The notes under the pieces: model-generated
Told to the model about the DNA's origin: nothing
Databases searched by the model: none
What the model saw: only the letters and a program-made list of their open reading frames with translations
Made by a program: the position numbers and the translations under genes
Part shown: piece by piece, positions 25,401-35,829 of the stretch
Layout of the letters: every line of letters starts with the position of its first letter
Numbering within the stretch: the first letter of the stretch is position 1
Origin: Liolophura sinensis
Lineage: Eukaryota > Mollusca > Polyplacophora > Chitonida > Chitonidae
Reading direction: 5' to 3'
Length of the DNA stretch: 64,000 nt
Assembly (NCBI RefSeq): GCF_032854445.1
Contig: NC_088302.1
Span: 16,611,338-16,675,337, forward strand

Positions 25401-28400
25401 TCACATGATAAATTGTTTTCACAGTTTATAAAGCATATAGATAAAGCGTTTGTTTTGTAAAACAGAAGGCAAACTGATTTGACTTTTTCAAATATGTTCT
25501 GTGGAATGTACTTTCTTAAATACAGTTAATTTGTTTAGAGAACTTTAAATGAGTTATTACTTCTTCACGGTGTTTGTGAGACTTGATGGATTTGTTAGTT
25601 TACTGGGCTGTGTCATTTACCTGGATTTTATAATTAAGTTGTTTCTTTACCATGTTATTTGTCAGACTTAATTGAGTTGTTACTTTTATAATCCCATTTG
25701 CCTGACTTAATCAAGTTGTTACTTTAATACACTGTGTGCCTTTAAATTTGTCAGACTTTTATTGGAGTTTACATGTAGCTTTATTATGTTCTTTGTCAGA
25801 ATGAAAAGCTCATTCGGTGATGGAGATACAAGGGTGTGTGGTGCTTCACGACCAGGTGTCATTGGAGATTTTCTTAATGACTGTCTTAACGAGAAAAACA
25901 AACAAGCCACTCAGGTAAGACCAAAATTCAAATTATTAAATCACTATAGTATTGAAGTTTTTGCTTTTGCAATCATCTTTTTTTTTTCCCCCAATATGCC
26001 CTCGTTTACTTCTCATCCGTACACTTGATCTTAATTGTATAAATAAGACAAGACAAGCATAAAAGAAATAAAGAAATGAATCATTTGAAATCATCAGTGA
26101 TTTATATGAGCATGTACATGTTAAAGCCCATGTAGATTGAAATTTCATCTGAAGCACAAATGTATGGTTGATTTAGTGCATATTTCATGCCAACAGTCGG
26201 TGCACATTGTACTCCGCAGTGCAGGTTTATTTTGATCAAAAAGATTCTCTGAGGGGAAACATTTTTATAGTGTTCTATGTGCTGTATACACATACACTGT
26301 GTACATGTATGTATGCTATTAAAAACAGAATGGTCCAGTAGATAAGGTTACAGAGTTGATGTTCTACAGTATTAAATGCGTCTGTGTGCACACTAGTCCC
26401 ATCCGGACTGAAGTCTTTACTTGGATGGTACATGCAGGCAAAGGATGATTGTTCAAGATAAACCATGTAGGTGTATAAAGACTGATCAGCCGATCTTTCC
26501 ATCTGATTCCATCGTACAGAAAGTCTGCAACAATATCATAATGACTTCTTTATTTGGCGAGTGTATGCTTAATATGCAGTGTGTATCCAAATTATTCTAA
26601 TGAAAAAGTAAAAAATGATTTTTGAGCAGGCATATTTTTACATACGATTTATTGCAGCAGAGATGGAATATGCTGGAATGCATGATTTTTTTAAAAATGG
26701 TTCATTCTTTTGTGCACACTCAAGAAGACATTCGTTTAAACTACTCAAATAAAAAAAAAATCATCTCGTTGATAGAATCTAGGAAAATGCCATGCTGTAA
26801 TTAAGTATTAAATACCTTCATTTCCAACTGATTTTTCAAGATTTAACATAATTAAATTTTGGGGGGTAAAAGCAAGCGGCGAGGTCACGTTTGATTTCAT
26901 TTTGGTGGCTTAATTCATTTATGTATACAAGTACGGGCTTAAACATAACAGTGAAATTTGCATTTTAACACTGCATTTATACATTTACATTTGTTAAAGT
27001 AGAATTGTTCTACTTAGTTGGGGTTTTTTTTGTGAATTTCGTTTTCATGAGGTTCTAATCAGTGTAAAAATACACTGGATTCTTGCAGATAAAGCACTGG
27101 GACTCCCTGTTGTGTCCATTCAAGTACATATATGTGTGTTATTTCCCATCTAATTAGCTTGCCAGTACAAACTAAGGAGAGGTTTTGTGAAAGGGTGATC
27201 AGATGTTGTCCATGGTAGTGTTAGTGTCCAGTGTAGTTAAAGGTTTTGGTCAATCCTAGGGTTGCAGTGGCCAACCATACATGTACGTGTAGTACACAGA
27301 TAGCCAGTCATCAGTAGCGATTTGCATATCAAAGACGAAGGAAGTTTTTTTTACCTCATAGCTCAACATTTCCTCAGCCATTCACAGGGATACAGTTTGC
27401 CACTCATAGTACATGGCTTGCCAAATGCAGTTTGCTGTTTGCATTTCAGAGACCTCTGCAGTAATTTTGTGCACGAACTCCCAACAGTATCTGTTACCAC
27501 TGCAATGATTTACAACTACATAATATACAAAGTCACTGCTCTGCAACCCTAATTTTGTAATAATTTTGGCCTTTCTTGTTGATTTAATTTTAAAATCTTG
27601 GCTGTCTAATTAGAGAATAATATCTGTGTATGACAGTGTCAGTCGTTCTACTTTATGTTGGTTTAGAGGTCAAGATTTGAAAGTATCACATGACGTGAAT
27701 TATACAGTTTTACGAACTGCTCAATCAGGCGAGGTCCCGGTATTCTCTGAATGCCTTGTTCTAATGTACTGGTTACAATTCGGTAATATTCTCATTTCCC
27801 ATCTAATTGTAATCTGTTGATGGCACATGGTTACAATCCGGTAATGTTCTCATTTCTCATCTCAATCTCATTTCCCACCTCAAGTCCAGTTCATGCTGGC
27901 TTCCTCTCCAGTCATACAAGACCTGCCGATGGTCATGGGTTTCCCCCACTTTACCCCCACCATACTGGCCACCGTGGTATAAGTGAAATATTCTCAAGTA
28001 TGCCGTAAAACACCAATCAAATAAATAAATGAATCATTTCCTGTCTAATTGTAATCTGTTGATAGCACATGGTTACAATCCGGTAATGTTCTCATTTCTT
28101 ATCTAATTGTAATCTGTTGATAGCACATGGTTACAATCCAGTAATGTTCTCAGGATTATGCGACATGTGGAATTCAGCTCATGGCAAACGATTGTGGGTT
28201 TGCGGGTGTTGGCGCTAGGACGAGGAGGTCTCAGTGGGCACATTCGTCCGTCAGCTCACTACAACTCGCCCGGTGGAACGTTATTGATGCGTTTGCGGAC
28301 CTGTTCCGTGTTGAGCCGCCTAATGTGGAGTTCTAATCCGATCTCTGCTGGGCCCTGATCCAACCTTAAGTGAATTACAGCTAATGACTGGCCCCCAGGT

Positions 28401-31400
28401 AGTCTGTGTAACCCACTGTACATGGTGTATTATGTAAATGTAGATATCTGTAGTCGGTGGATGTGACTCAGTATCATAGCAGTTACATTAATGTTGGTTT
28501 TGCTTGTTCGTATACTGGTACATCTGTTTCTCTCAAACTTCATGGCATGCCAAAATTGATTTGCGCTCAACTGGTACATGTACATGTAGACTGTCTATAT
28601 ATCTATATGTAGCTTTTATGTTGGTAACAGTGATGCAGTTTTCTTTATCCTCTGAATATTCATTATGATATGCTGGAAAACATAAATAAATCATACACAA
28701 TCAGTTATTAGGGGGACAGTGCATTTCCACTATTATCTTAAATAGCTATTAACATGTCATGAGACGTCATTTTAAATCAACATCAATAGTTACACACAAA
28801 AGATGGTGTTCCCATTGTAACAGCATTACAATGGATTACACAGGAAAACCTGTTCTTGTGTAATGTTTTTCTTCGTTTTTTGGGGGTTTTTTTGTTTTTT
28901 GTTAAAGAATGTGTTTTATGATATACGTAGCAAGGAAAGGTTAATGCCAAAGGGTAAAATTTTATTTTATTCTGTATGATTTTGGGAAAATTTCAAAGAA
29001 CACAATCAGCCCTAATAAAACGTTAAGTCAGAACTCCGAACATTTAATAGTAGGCCACTGAATGGAGTGTAATTTTATTGTAGTGCTTCTTGGTTTAAAC
29101 GGTCACCGTATTCAATGCATAATGTTGAAGGAACAAAGATAGACAGTCTGTTGTACATGTACGTGTATCTCACTACGCTGCCCAATTCAGGAAAACCTGG
29201 CTCATGCCAGTTCATATACAATTCCAGGCACCCTACGGTTTTTTTGTCAACACATTAGTATAAGCTATGGGTCAGCAGGTCAAGTATAAAAACAAACATT
29301 AGTCAGATTCGTGATTCGGTAGAAATGAAAAAGCTTTGTTCTGAATTGAGTCAGCCCAACCTTGAGCTCCTAGATGCCATCATCGGTACTAACAGTGCAT
29401 GGGTCATTATTGTAGTACTGTACATGTATAGGCGCCTGGTGTGTGCACTGACCATTAATAATGTTAATCTGACTGATGGCTCTGGGGTTGGAACATAATG
29501 CATTACTTCCCAGTAATCCAGGCCAGCTGTATGTGTAAAATCTAATTGCCTTGCTGGGGCCTCTCCATGGTGTGCAGTGTTACTTTTGTCGAACCTGACA
29601 AGTCCATGACACAACCAGCTGGCTATTTTCTCCCATGCAGCCAGTTTCAAAATTACCTCTCAAATTTGCCTGCCAGGGAAATTGAACCATTTATGGCAAT
29701 TGACCAACATTTTAGACCTTTAGCAGGCCGATTCCCTGCCTCAGGTCTGCTTTTGTGTAACATGTAAACGTCACCAATTATGTGAATCACCTACACACAC
29801 AAATGTCACAACAGTGATGCCAATTTGTAGTGACCAAAATTAATTCTTATTATTGTCATATTTGTTAGGCAGAAAACTCGTGGTATATGCACCCCTAATG
29901 ACTCCATGTCAGTCATTACCTGCTTGATAGTGGTTACTGTTATTTGCCAAACATCCTCCCACGATCATGCTGGCCATCGTCCTATAAGGGAAATAGTCTT
30001 GAGTATGTCATAAAACACCATTGAATTAAGTAAATAAATTAGTCAAACACAGCAGCAGCGAGTAGTAGAAAGGCAGAATGAAGACTGTAGAATTTACAAA
30101 TGGTACCAGTATGCCAAAAAAAAAAACCCAGTAAGAATGAAAGAAAGTGTTACCGGGCAGTCAAACTAATATGTGGAGAATTAAATCCTTTAGTTTCCAA
30201 ATGAAATGATTCAATTTGAATTTAGTGGGAGTGGTTTACAAATGATATGGAAAAGATAATAATGAAAGATCAGCGAAAGTATGCTGAGAATTGAACTCTT
30301 TAGTTTACGGATAAAATTTGATCTTTGAAAATACCTGTATTAGGTGTTTACTTCTCTCTTCTTCCCCCACAGAATCTATTGTTCTGTTCCGTGAAGCTGT
30401 CGCAGGACTTGGTTGCACCTGTTTTTGTGGTTAGGTGGTTTAAACCACATGGTATAGGTTAAAGGTTGTAGGCTAGTCAAGTATTAGTTTTTTTGAAGAG
30501 TCTTCATCCTTACCTGGTAGGCCCACTCTTGACACAAGTAGGCATTCGGTGATGGAAACATAAATAGCATCCCCTTATGCAGGTGTCATTATTATTATGG
30601 TACATTCTTTCATTCCTCCACAGCAGTCCTTGTTTCTGACAAGCTTTACATGTACAGTTCTTCATACAAACTACATATAAACCTGTTGTCATATCCATAT
30701 GTATGTTGTTCCACATGTTCATCTATATCAGGAAAGAAAAGAAAAATTGCCATACGATTTTGAAGTCGGGGAGACTTTTGGCCTGAAAGGCCACCCTCCT
30801 TCCTCTGTTGTCATAACACTGAGTGGTGAGGGGAGTTCAAAACCTAGTGTCATTTCCCCTCATTCCAGTCAGATATGTTCAGTAAAATTAAATGTTGGTC
30901 AAAGTCCCAACTTATTGAAAATAAATGAAGACTTGAAATAGTATGTGTTGTATAAGAACTGGTATGGCATTGTTTATTTTGCATGCGTATATCTACTTTA
31001 TGTGAATAATGTTCATATGTAATGCCTGGGTATTGAGTACAGTGTTGTGTATTTTGTGTTGTGACCTTTTTGGAATAGCCGTATTTTAAAGGTTTAAGAT
31101 ATTTTTGTTCTGGGATATATAATTCTGAATCTTCCTCTGCTGGAATCAGATTGTTACATGTAACTTCAGAGGGCAGTAAGTTATTGCATGTATTGGCTTC
31201 TATCATGAATTCACCACTTGGCTGTGCTCATGTAAAGAATACATTTAATGTTATGACAAGATTTTGACGCATGCATATCAAAGATAAAAAGATGTAAGTA
31301 AATGTAGCTGCCACATTGATAACATTTAATTTTTTCTGTATGTGGTTATTGATTCACTTTGCAGAAGTCAGCTTTCAGGAAAAGCTACATTTAGAGATAT

Positions 31401-34400
31401 ACAGTGTATTCAGGTTCCTATCTCATTGCTGTATTTGTAGAAAATGTCTTCAAATTTAAGAAGTTTTCAGATTTGAAATCAAAACATTTGCTAATACATT
31501 TTCTTTCGTCTCTCACTCAATACAAGACTGATACTTGTGCACCGAGTTATTGCTCATCGTATTTACATTTTGTTATCAGACTTCTTCACATGACACTCCG
31601 AATGCGAGATCTTTGGAAGATCTGAAGTCTGAGGAAACTCCAAGATCTCTGGAAGCATTCCAGACCTTAGGCCAAGGATCTCAACATCGATCTTTAGATG
31701 CATTGAAGGTTTTGAGCAGGGAATCTCAGCAGGGATTTACAGATGCCATGAAAATCTCAAGTGGGGAATCTCAACGGGGATCTAGGGATGCAGTGAAAAT
31801 CCTGAGTGGAGAATCTCAACAGAGATCTACAGATGCAGTGAAGGTCCTGATTGGGGGATCTACAGATGGAGCGAAAATCCCAAGTAAGGAATCTGTGCAG
31901 GAATCTCCAGATGCAGGAAAAATAACGAGTAGGGAATCTCAACAATGTTCTATGGATTCCATAAAAATTCTCAGTGGGGGATCTCAACTGGGATCTATGG
32001 ATGCCGTGAAAATCCTGAGTGGGGGATCTGAGAGTAGATCTAGGGAAGCTCTAAAAACTGTGGCATCCCATCCAGAAGCTACAGAAGCCCAGAAGACTTT
32101 GAGTGGGGGATCTCAACCAGGATCTATGGAAGCCCTGAAGAACATGTTGTTCAGATTACAATCTGAGGCTTCAACTACCCAGCAAGAAGGCTATGAAGAG
32201 AGAGATATGGCTGTACGGTGTAGAGATTTGGCAGTCCAGTGTATCCAGGTACTTTTTTGATTCCTTCAACATGTTTTCATTGATGTGACTTCTTCTTGTA
32301 TTTAATGCTTTTATTTTGTATTTCTAATATTGAAAAAAAAAGTTTGTTCATGTGACTTCATCTAGAATTAATTGCTTTTATTTTAAATATCTAATTTTGA
32401 AAAAGATTTATGTGATATAAGCTAGTACTATGTAGTATAAAAGCAATTTATCATTGGAGGACATAATGCATTAAATTGGCTTGTAGGATTTACCCATTGT
32501 GTTGTCTAACCTATTTTGTTGTCTTACGACTAGCCGAGAATGCAAAAATGCAGTAGACTAGAAAACGTTTGTTTAACCCAAAATATCTTGACGACAAAAC
32601 GCATTACGATGTTTGCTGTAAATAGCCTCTTTCATTAATGCCTAATGTCAAAATGACAAAATGGCTTCACCCAAATACATAACTGTACACCTGCGTTTAA
32701 TACAGCTTGTCCTTAAATGATGAATTACATTATGACATGTATGATAGCTAAATGTTTTACTGCATTTTTAAGTCATTCAGAAACTGGTGCCCATTTTGCT
32801 ACATGTACAGAGTCGGTGTGCTGTAATCAAATACGTGATAGAATCATTACTTATAGGCATGATTGTTTTCGTTAAGTAGGATGCTATTAGGGTCCGTAAT
32901 TGGATGTTGTTCACCTCATTTGTTGCATTTTATTTGCGTAATCACTACATGTATGTCAGGCTATGTCAATTTACTGAAGGATCTTAAGTAGAGTAATTTA
33001 ACAGACGGCAATAATCACACGTCTGACTTCAAATTACCCTTTCAGATTTAATAAGGGTCACACAGGTCAACAAGCCTGTGCGCCCTGACATTTTAAACAA
33101 TGTTAAAAAAGATCATTACTAAGCTGTCAGTGTTGAACTTAATTTCCACGTAATTCCATTTCATCAATCATGTATATACCAATTACTCAAACTTGTGTCC
33201 GTAGTAGCTGATATTTTCTATTTTTTTATTGTTTTATGCTATACTCAAGAATATTTCACTTACACTTTCACTTGCATGAAGACATTTATGGTGGGATGAA
33301 ACCAGGCAGAGCACAGGAGAAGCCCACAACCATCAGCAGGTTGCTGGCAGATCTCCGTAATATTTTTATCAGTCCCAATTACATACATTCTTCTGGTTTT
33401 CCTTCATCTGGTCCCAGTATATAGTTTTATAACCATTATTAGGGTTGTCTTGTTACCCTCAGGACAATATATTCATTAATATTTTCTTCTGGATTAAAGA
33501 TATAAATTACAAGTGACAGTATTCATTATCTTCTGAAACTAAAAAGTTTAGGGGCTACAAGCTTATTTGCATGTATATTTATTTGTTTTCTTGTCAGTTG
33601 TATAATACAGTACTGTCAAGTGTTAGGACACACAAATATTGGTTCAGCCTCAGCCACAGATATGGAACCCTATCGATTTCTCAGCCTGCACTGACTGTGA
33701 GGGACTTGGTGCCAATAACTGAGGGACAACACTAATGTGGCCTTACATAAAGTTCAATTGAAATTCTTTTGCATTCCACCATCATGGCATACACGTTGAG
33801 CTTGCTTTGAGGGGTGAAAATCTGTGTCACATAGGAAAGTTTGTCAGTTGTTTACCAGAGGCCTTTGGTTTATTCATAGCACTCTGGATTCCTCCTTGGA
33901 CATTTTCGATGTGAAACCGGCAGCCATTGCAGAAATAAAATTATTGAGTGATGCATTTAACCTTTTAAATACCAAGCAAATGAAGAAATGTATAACTGTA
34001 ATTATTATAATTATTATTGCCAAAGTATTTTCACTAAAAGCAGAGTAACATACATGACTGACTTGCATATCTTGTAATAACATTGTACTGTTTTCTCTGT
34101 AGATATTGTATGTCATTTGTTTATAGATAGATGATGTGGATGATGTGATAGACCCAGACAGATTATCTGTGGCTGATGACTTTAACACGGGCCCAGGGGC
34201 AGAGTGTTTAGAGAGGTAAGAGGTCACTGAATGCTAAGGCTGATAGTGATTGATGTGAAGACATCATCTCATTGTTCTTTTATAACCACTAGAGTATGCA
34301 TGTGACCTTACCACCCATAATATAAACAGACCAGTAACTTAACGGTGGTGTTGGAGGGGCCTCGCTGGCTCAGATGGTTGCAGTGCTGGTTGGCTGCGAC

Positions 34401-35727
34401 TGTCAGGCCCTTCACCAGTGAGATGGCCTGTTTGAATCCAGCAACAACTTTGTATTGCCATATTTCAGGGGATAACCATCACTTATCTGAAATCATTCAT
34501 TGAAGAAATGATGCCAGAGATTTTTGGCATAACAGCGGTCGGCAGAAATCCCATTCAATTTTTGCTATTATTTCAGAACAAATAATTACCTTTCCCAGAA
34601 TATCGTCTGTGGATGTGTTATTATTCAGAATCTGTCATAAAGTTCATTAGATTTATATTGCGGGTCCCATTATAACTTTTTCACAATAAATGATATTAGA
34701 ATCATGCTAACACTATAAATAGTACTAGTACATGTGTACTAGTCTGATATTTTCTATCATAGCCTCTTAGTCATTCAGTAATGAGCAGCATTTAGTGAAG
34801 TCTTTGACATGATATCTGTTGTTGTTACCGACAGACTGGAAATGATCACATTTCTGTCATGTATTCAGTTGTGACAGTACCAATGATGATATTGCATGTA
34901 TTTGCTTAGGTGGAGGCAGAGACAGTTACTTTTGCTATGGTTTTGAACAGCAAAAAATGTACACTGTTCATCTCTCAATTCTCCTAGAACTTGTTATTTT
35001 TTCAAAGTGTTAACTTTTTGACAGGCTGTATGATGTGTATTATGATCATATTATAGTATAGCATCATAACAATGTTTGATCAAATTGTGAGCTTCTAAAA
35101 CATTCATGAAAGCAAATTGTTTCCATGTTGCAGTGAAATAATCATTTTCTGTTCAGTCATCAAAAGCTGATTAATTAGATTATGTAGTATGGTTGTTCAT
35201 CAGCATTGTCAAAAACTCACATGATTACAATTTGTCAAGAAGATCCAAAAAGTTGGGAAGGCCATGAAAAGTGTTGCTAAAGAATATGTTGATTTTTTTT
35301 ACTTCAAATTGAGGCATGAAATATGGATGTGCTCAGGAAATCACAGTTGCATAGGCAGCCCTCAGTAATGAAGTAATAGTATTTGTTACACTCTTAAGCA
35401 TGGATGTGTCTGATATATCCAGTCTTCCTCTGCACTACAGTAGTTCTTGTTTGGACACATAAAGTTGCAGGCTAGAAAGACAAAAAAAAGAGGGAGAAAA
35501 AAAATCAAGAAGAACGAAAGAAGATATGAACTAGGTATTTCAAGAATGAAATAGAGAGCCATAAATATGCAAGCGGAAAAAAATGTTTTATTGAAATATT
35601 GATTGACGGTTTCTCTTGCAGAGCCTTGGTTCATCTGTCACGTTTGAAGACCCTGGTTCAGAGTAGCGCATTTAACCCGGAGCCCAGAAACAAGTCAACT
35701 TTCAACGCCTTGCCTTCCAATCCGTAA
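19481..35727 (+). CDS. LAS2: LAS2 (C18orf54)-like protein, eight coding exons, with internal 15-residue repeats
   Basis: The exons are 19481-19946, 20422-21663, 24625-24733, 25800-25914, 30732-30881, 31580-32248, 34127-34215 and 35622-35727. Phases chain throughout, giving about 981 residues, longer than the vertebrate protein. Recognition rests on the N-terminal LYGKREYSSASEALEDYI block (about residues 30-50) and on the C-terminal MEALKNMLFRLQ and ALVHLSRLKTLV, which match the ends of vertebrate lung adenoma susceptibility protein 2 as I remember it. The middle is low-complexity and Ser-rich, with PSWLEDL and PSWIEDI at about residues 318 and 348 and a predicted helix near 500. Residues about 705-890 are a tandem repeat (separate entry). 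The molecular role of the family is poorly known. The donor of exon 5 (TCA|GTAAAA) is weak and is the least certain junction. Confidence 0.8.
22980..23234 (+). other. Coding-like open stretch in LAS2 intron 2, origin unknown
   Basis: About 80 open codons give a balanced, hydrophilic protein sequence (KLELPPRVEVFKLDDQPETT and onward) unlike the AT-rich chance frames nearby. I see no acceptor in the right phase to join it to LAS2. It may be a relic of a transposon or of another gene. I do not recognise the family. Confidence 0.25.
24017..24090 (+). mobile_element. tRNA-like SINE head relic
   Basis: CCCAATAGCTCAGATGGCAG and CCGATTTCAAATCCC resemble A and B boxes at tRNA spacing. No good acceptor stem forms. 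Confidence 0.4.
24122..24210 (+). repeat. 22-bp tandem repeat, about four copies
   Basis: The unit CACTTGAACACCTGGTATAC recurs four times with small changes, directly after a tRNA-like relic. Confidence 0.85.
24391..24595 (+). mobile_element. SINE family A copy in LAS2 intron 2
   Basis: The head GGGGCCTCTGCAGGCTCATG is followed by GTTCAAGTCCAGCTCAAGCT and CCTCCCACCATAATGCTAGT, with an AAATAAAATAAA tail. It ends 30 bp before the acceptor of LAS2 exon 3. Confidence 0.7.
25545..25765 (+). repeat. Degenerate tandem repeat of about 55 bp
   Basis: Three to four diverged units share CAGACTTAATTGAGTTGTTA-like cores. The array ends about 35 bp before LAS2 exon 4, so it may contribute pyrimidine-rich sequence to that acceptor. 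Confidence 0.6.
27769..28152 (+). repeat. 58-bp minisatellite split by a SINE
   Basis: The unit starts TCTAATTGTAATCTGTTGAT and ends GGTAATGTTCTCATTTC. Copies begin at 27802, 28044 and 28102, with a partial one at 27769. The middle is occupied by a family A SINE. Confidence 0.85.
27875..28030 (+). mobile_element. SINE family A copy inserted in the 58-bp minisatellite
   Basis: It contains CAAGTCCAGTTCATGCTGGC and AAGTGAAATATTCTCAAGTA, with the tail CAATCAAATAAATAAATG. Confidence 0.75.
28154..28336 (+). other. Possible cryptic or alternative terminal exon inside LAS2 intron 4
   Basis: A GC-richer island follows an acceptor-like TTCTCAG. It is open in phase 0, the phase in which LAS2 exon 4 ends, for 60 codons up to a TAA. 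Its product contains LQLARWNVIDAFADLFRVEP. I see no good in-phase donor, so use would end the protein here. It could equally be a transposon relic; I recognise no homologue. Confidence 0.3.
29940..30045 (+). mobile_element. SINE family A 3' fragment
   Basis: CCTCCCACGATCATGCTGGC is followed by CTATAAGGGAAATAGTCTTG and an AAGTAAATAAAT tail, in LAS2 intron 4. Confidence 0.65.
31608..32165 (+). repeat. 45-bp coding repeats in LAS2 exon 6 (15-residue units)
   Basis: About twelve units of the type MDAVKILSGGSQLGS (first residue S, T, R, P or M; then D/E-A-hydrophobic-K-hydrophobic) run head to tail. The series ends at the conserved MEALKNMLFRLQ, to which the start of each unit is clearly related. 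Most units are exactly 15 residues; a few are 11, 12, 13 or 16. Confidence 0.9.
33225..33360 (-). mobile_element. SINE family A fragment, inverted
   Basis: TACTCAAGAATATTTCACTT and GCAGGTTGCTGGCAGATCTC are the reverse of the family A body, in LAS2 intron 6. Confidence 0.7.
34354..34445 (+). mobile_element. SINE family C head
   Basis: GGGGCCTCGCTGGCTCAGAT and GATGGCCTGTTTGAATCC form tRNA-like A and B boxes, as in the copy at 9738. It lies in LAS2 intron 7. Confidence 0.5.
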
Positions 35728-35809
35728 TGGGACATCTATCATGACTACAGCGAATGAAAACGTCTTCCATAGCAGAATTTATTGACTGGATTATAGATCT
35801 ACCATCAGT

Positions 35810-35815
35810 AATAAA
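35810..35815 (+). terminator. Polyadenylation signal of LAS2
   Basis: AATAAA lies about 80 bp after the LAS2 stop codon. Confidence 0.65.
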
Positions 35816-35829
35816 TCACAATAGAAGAG

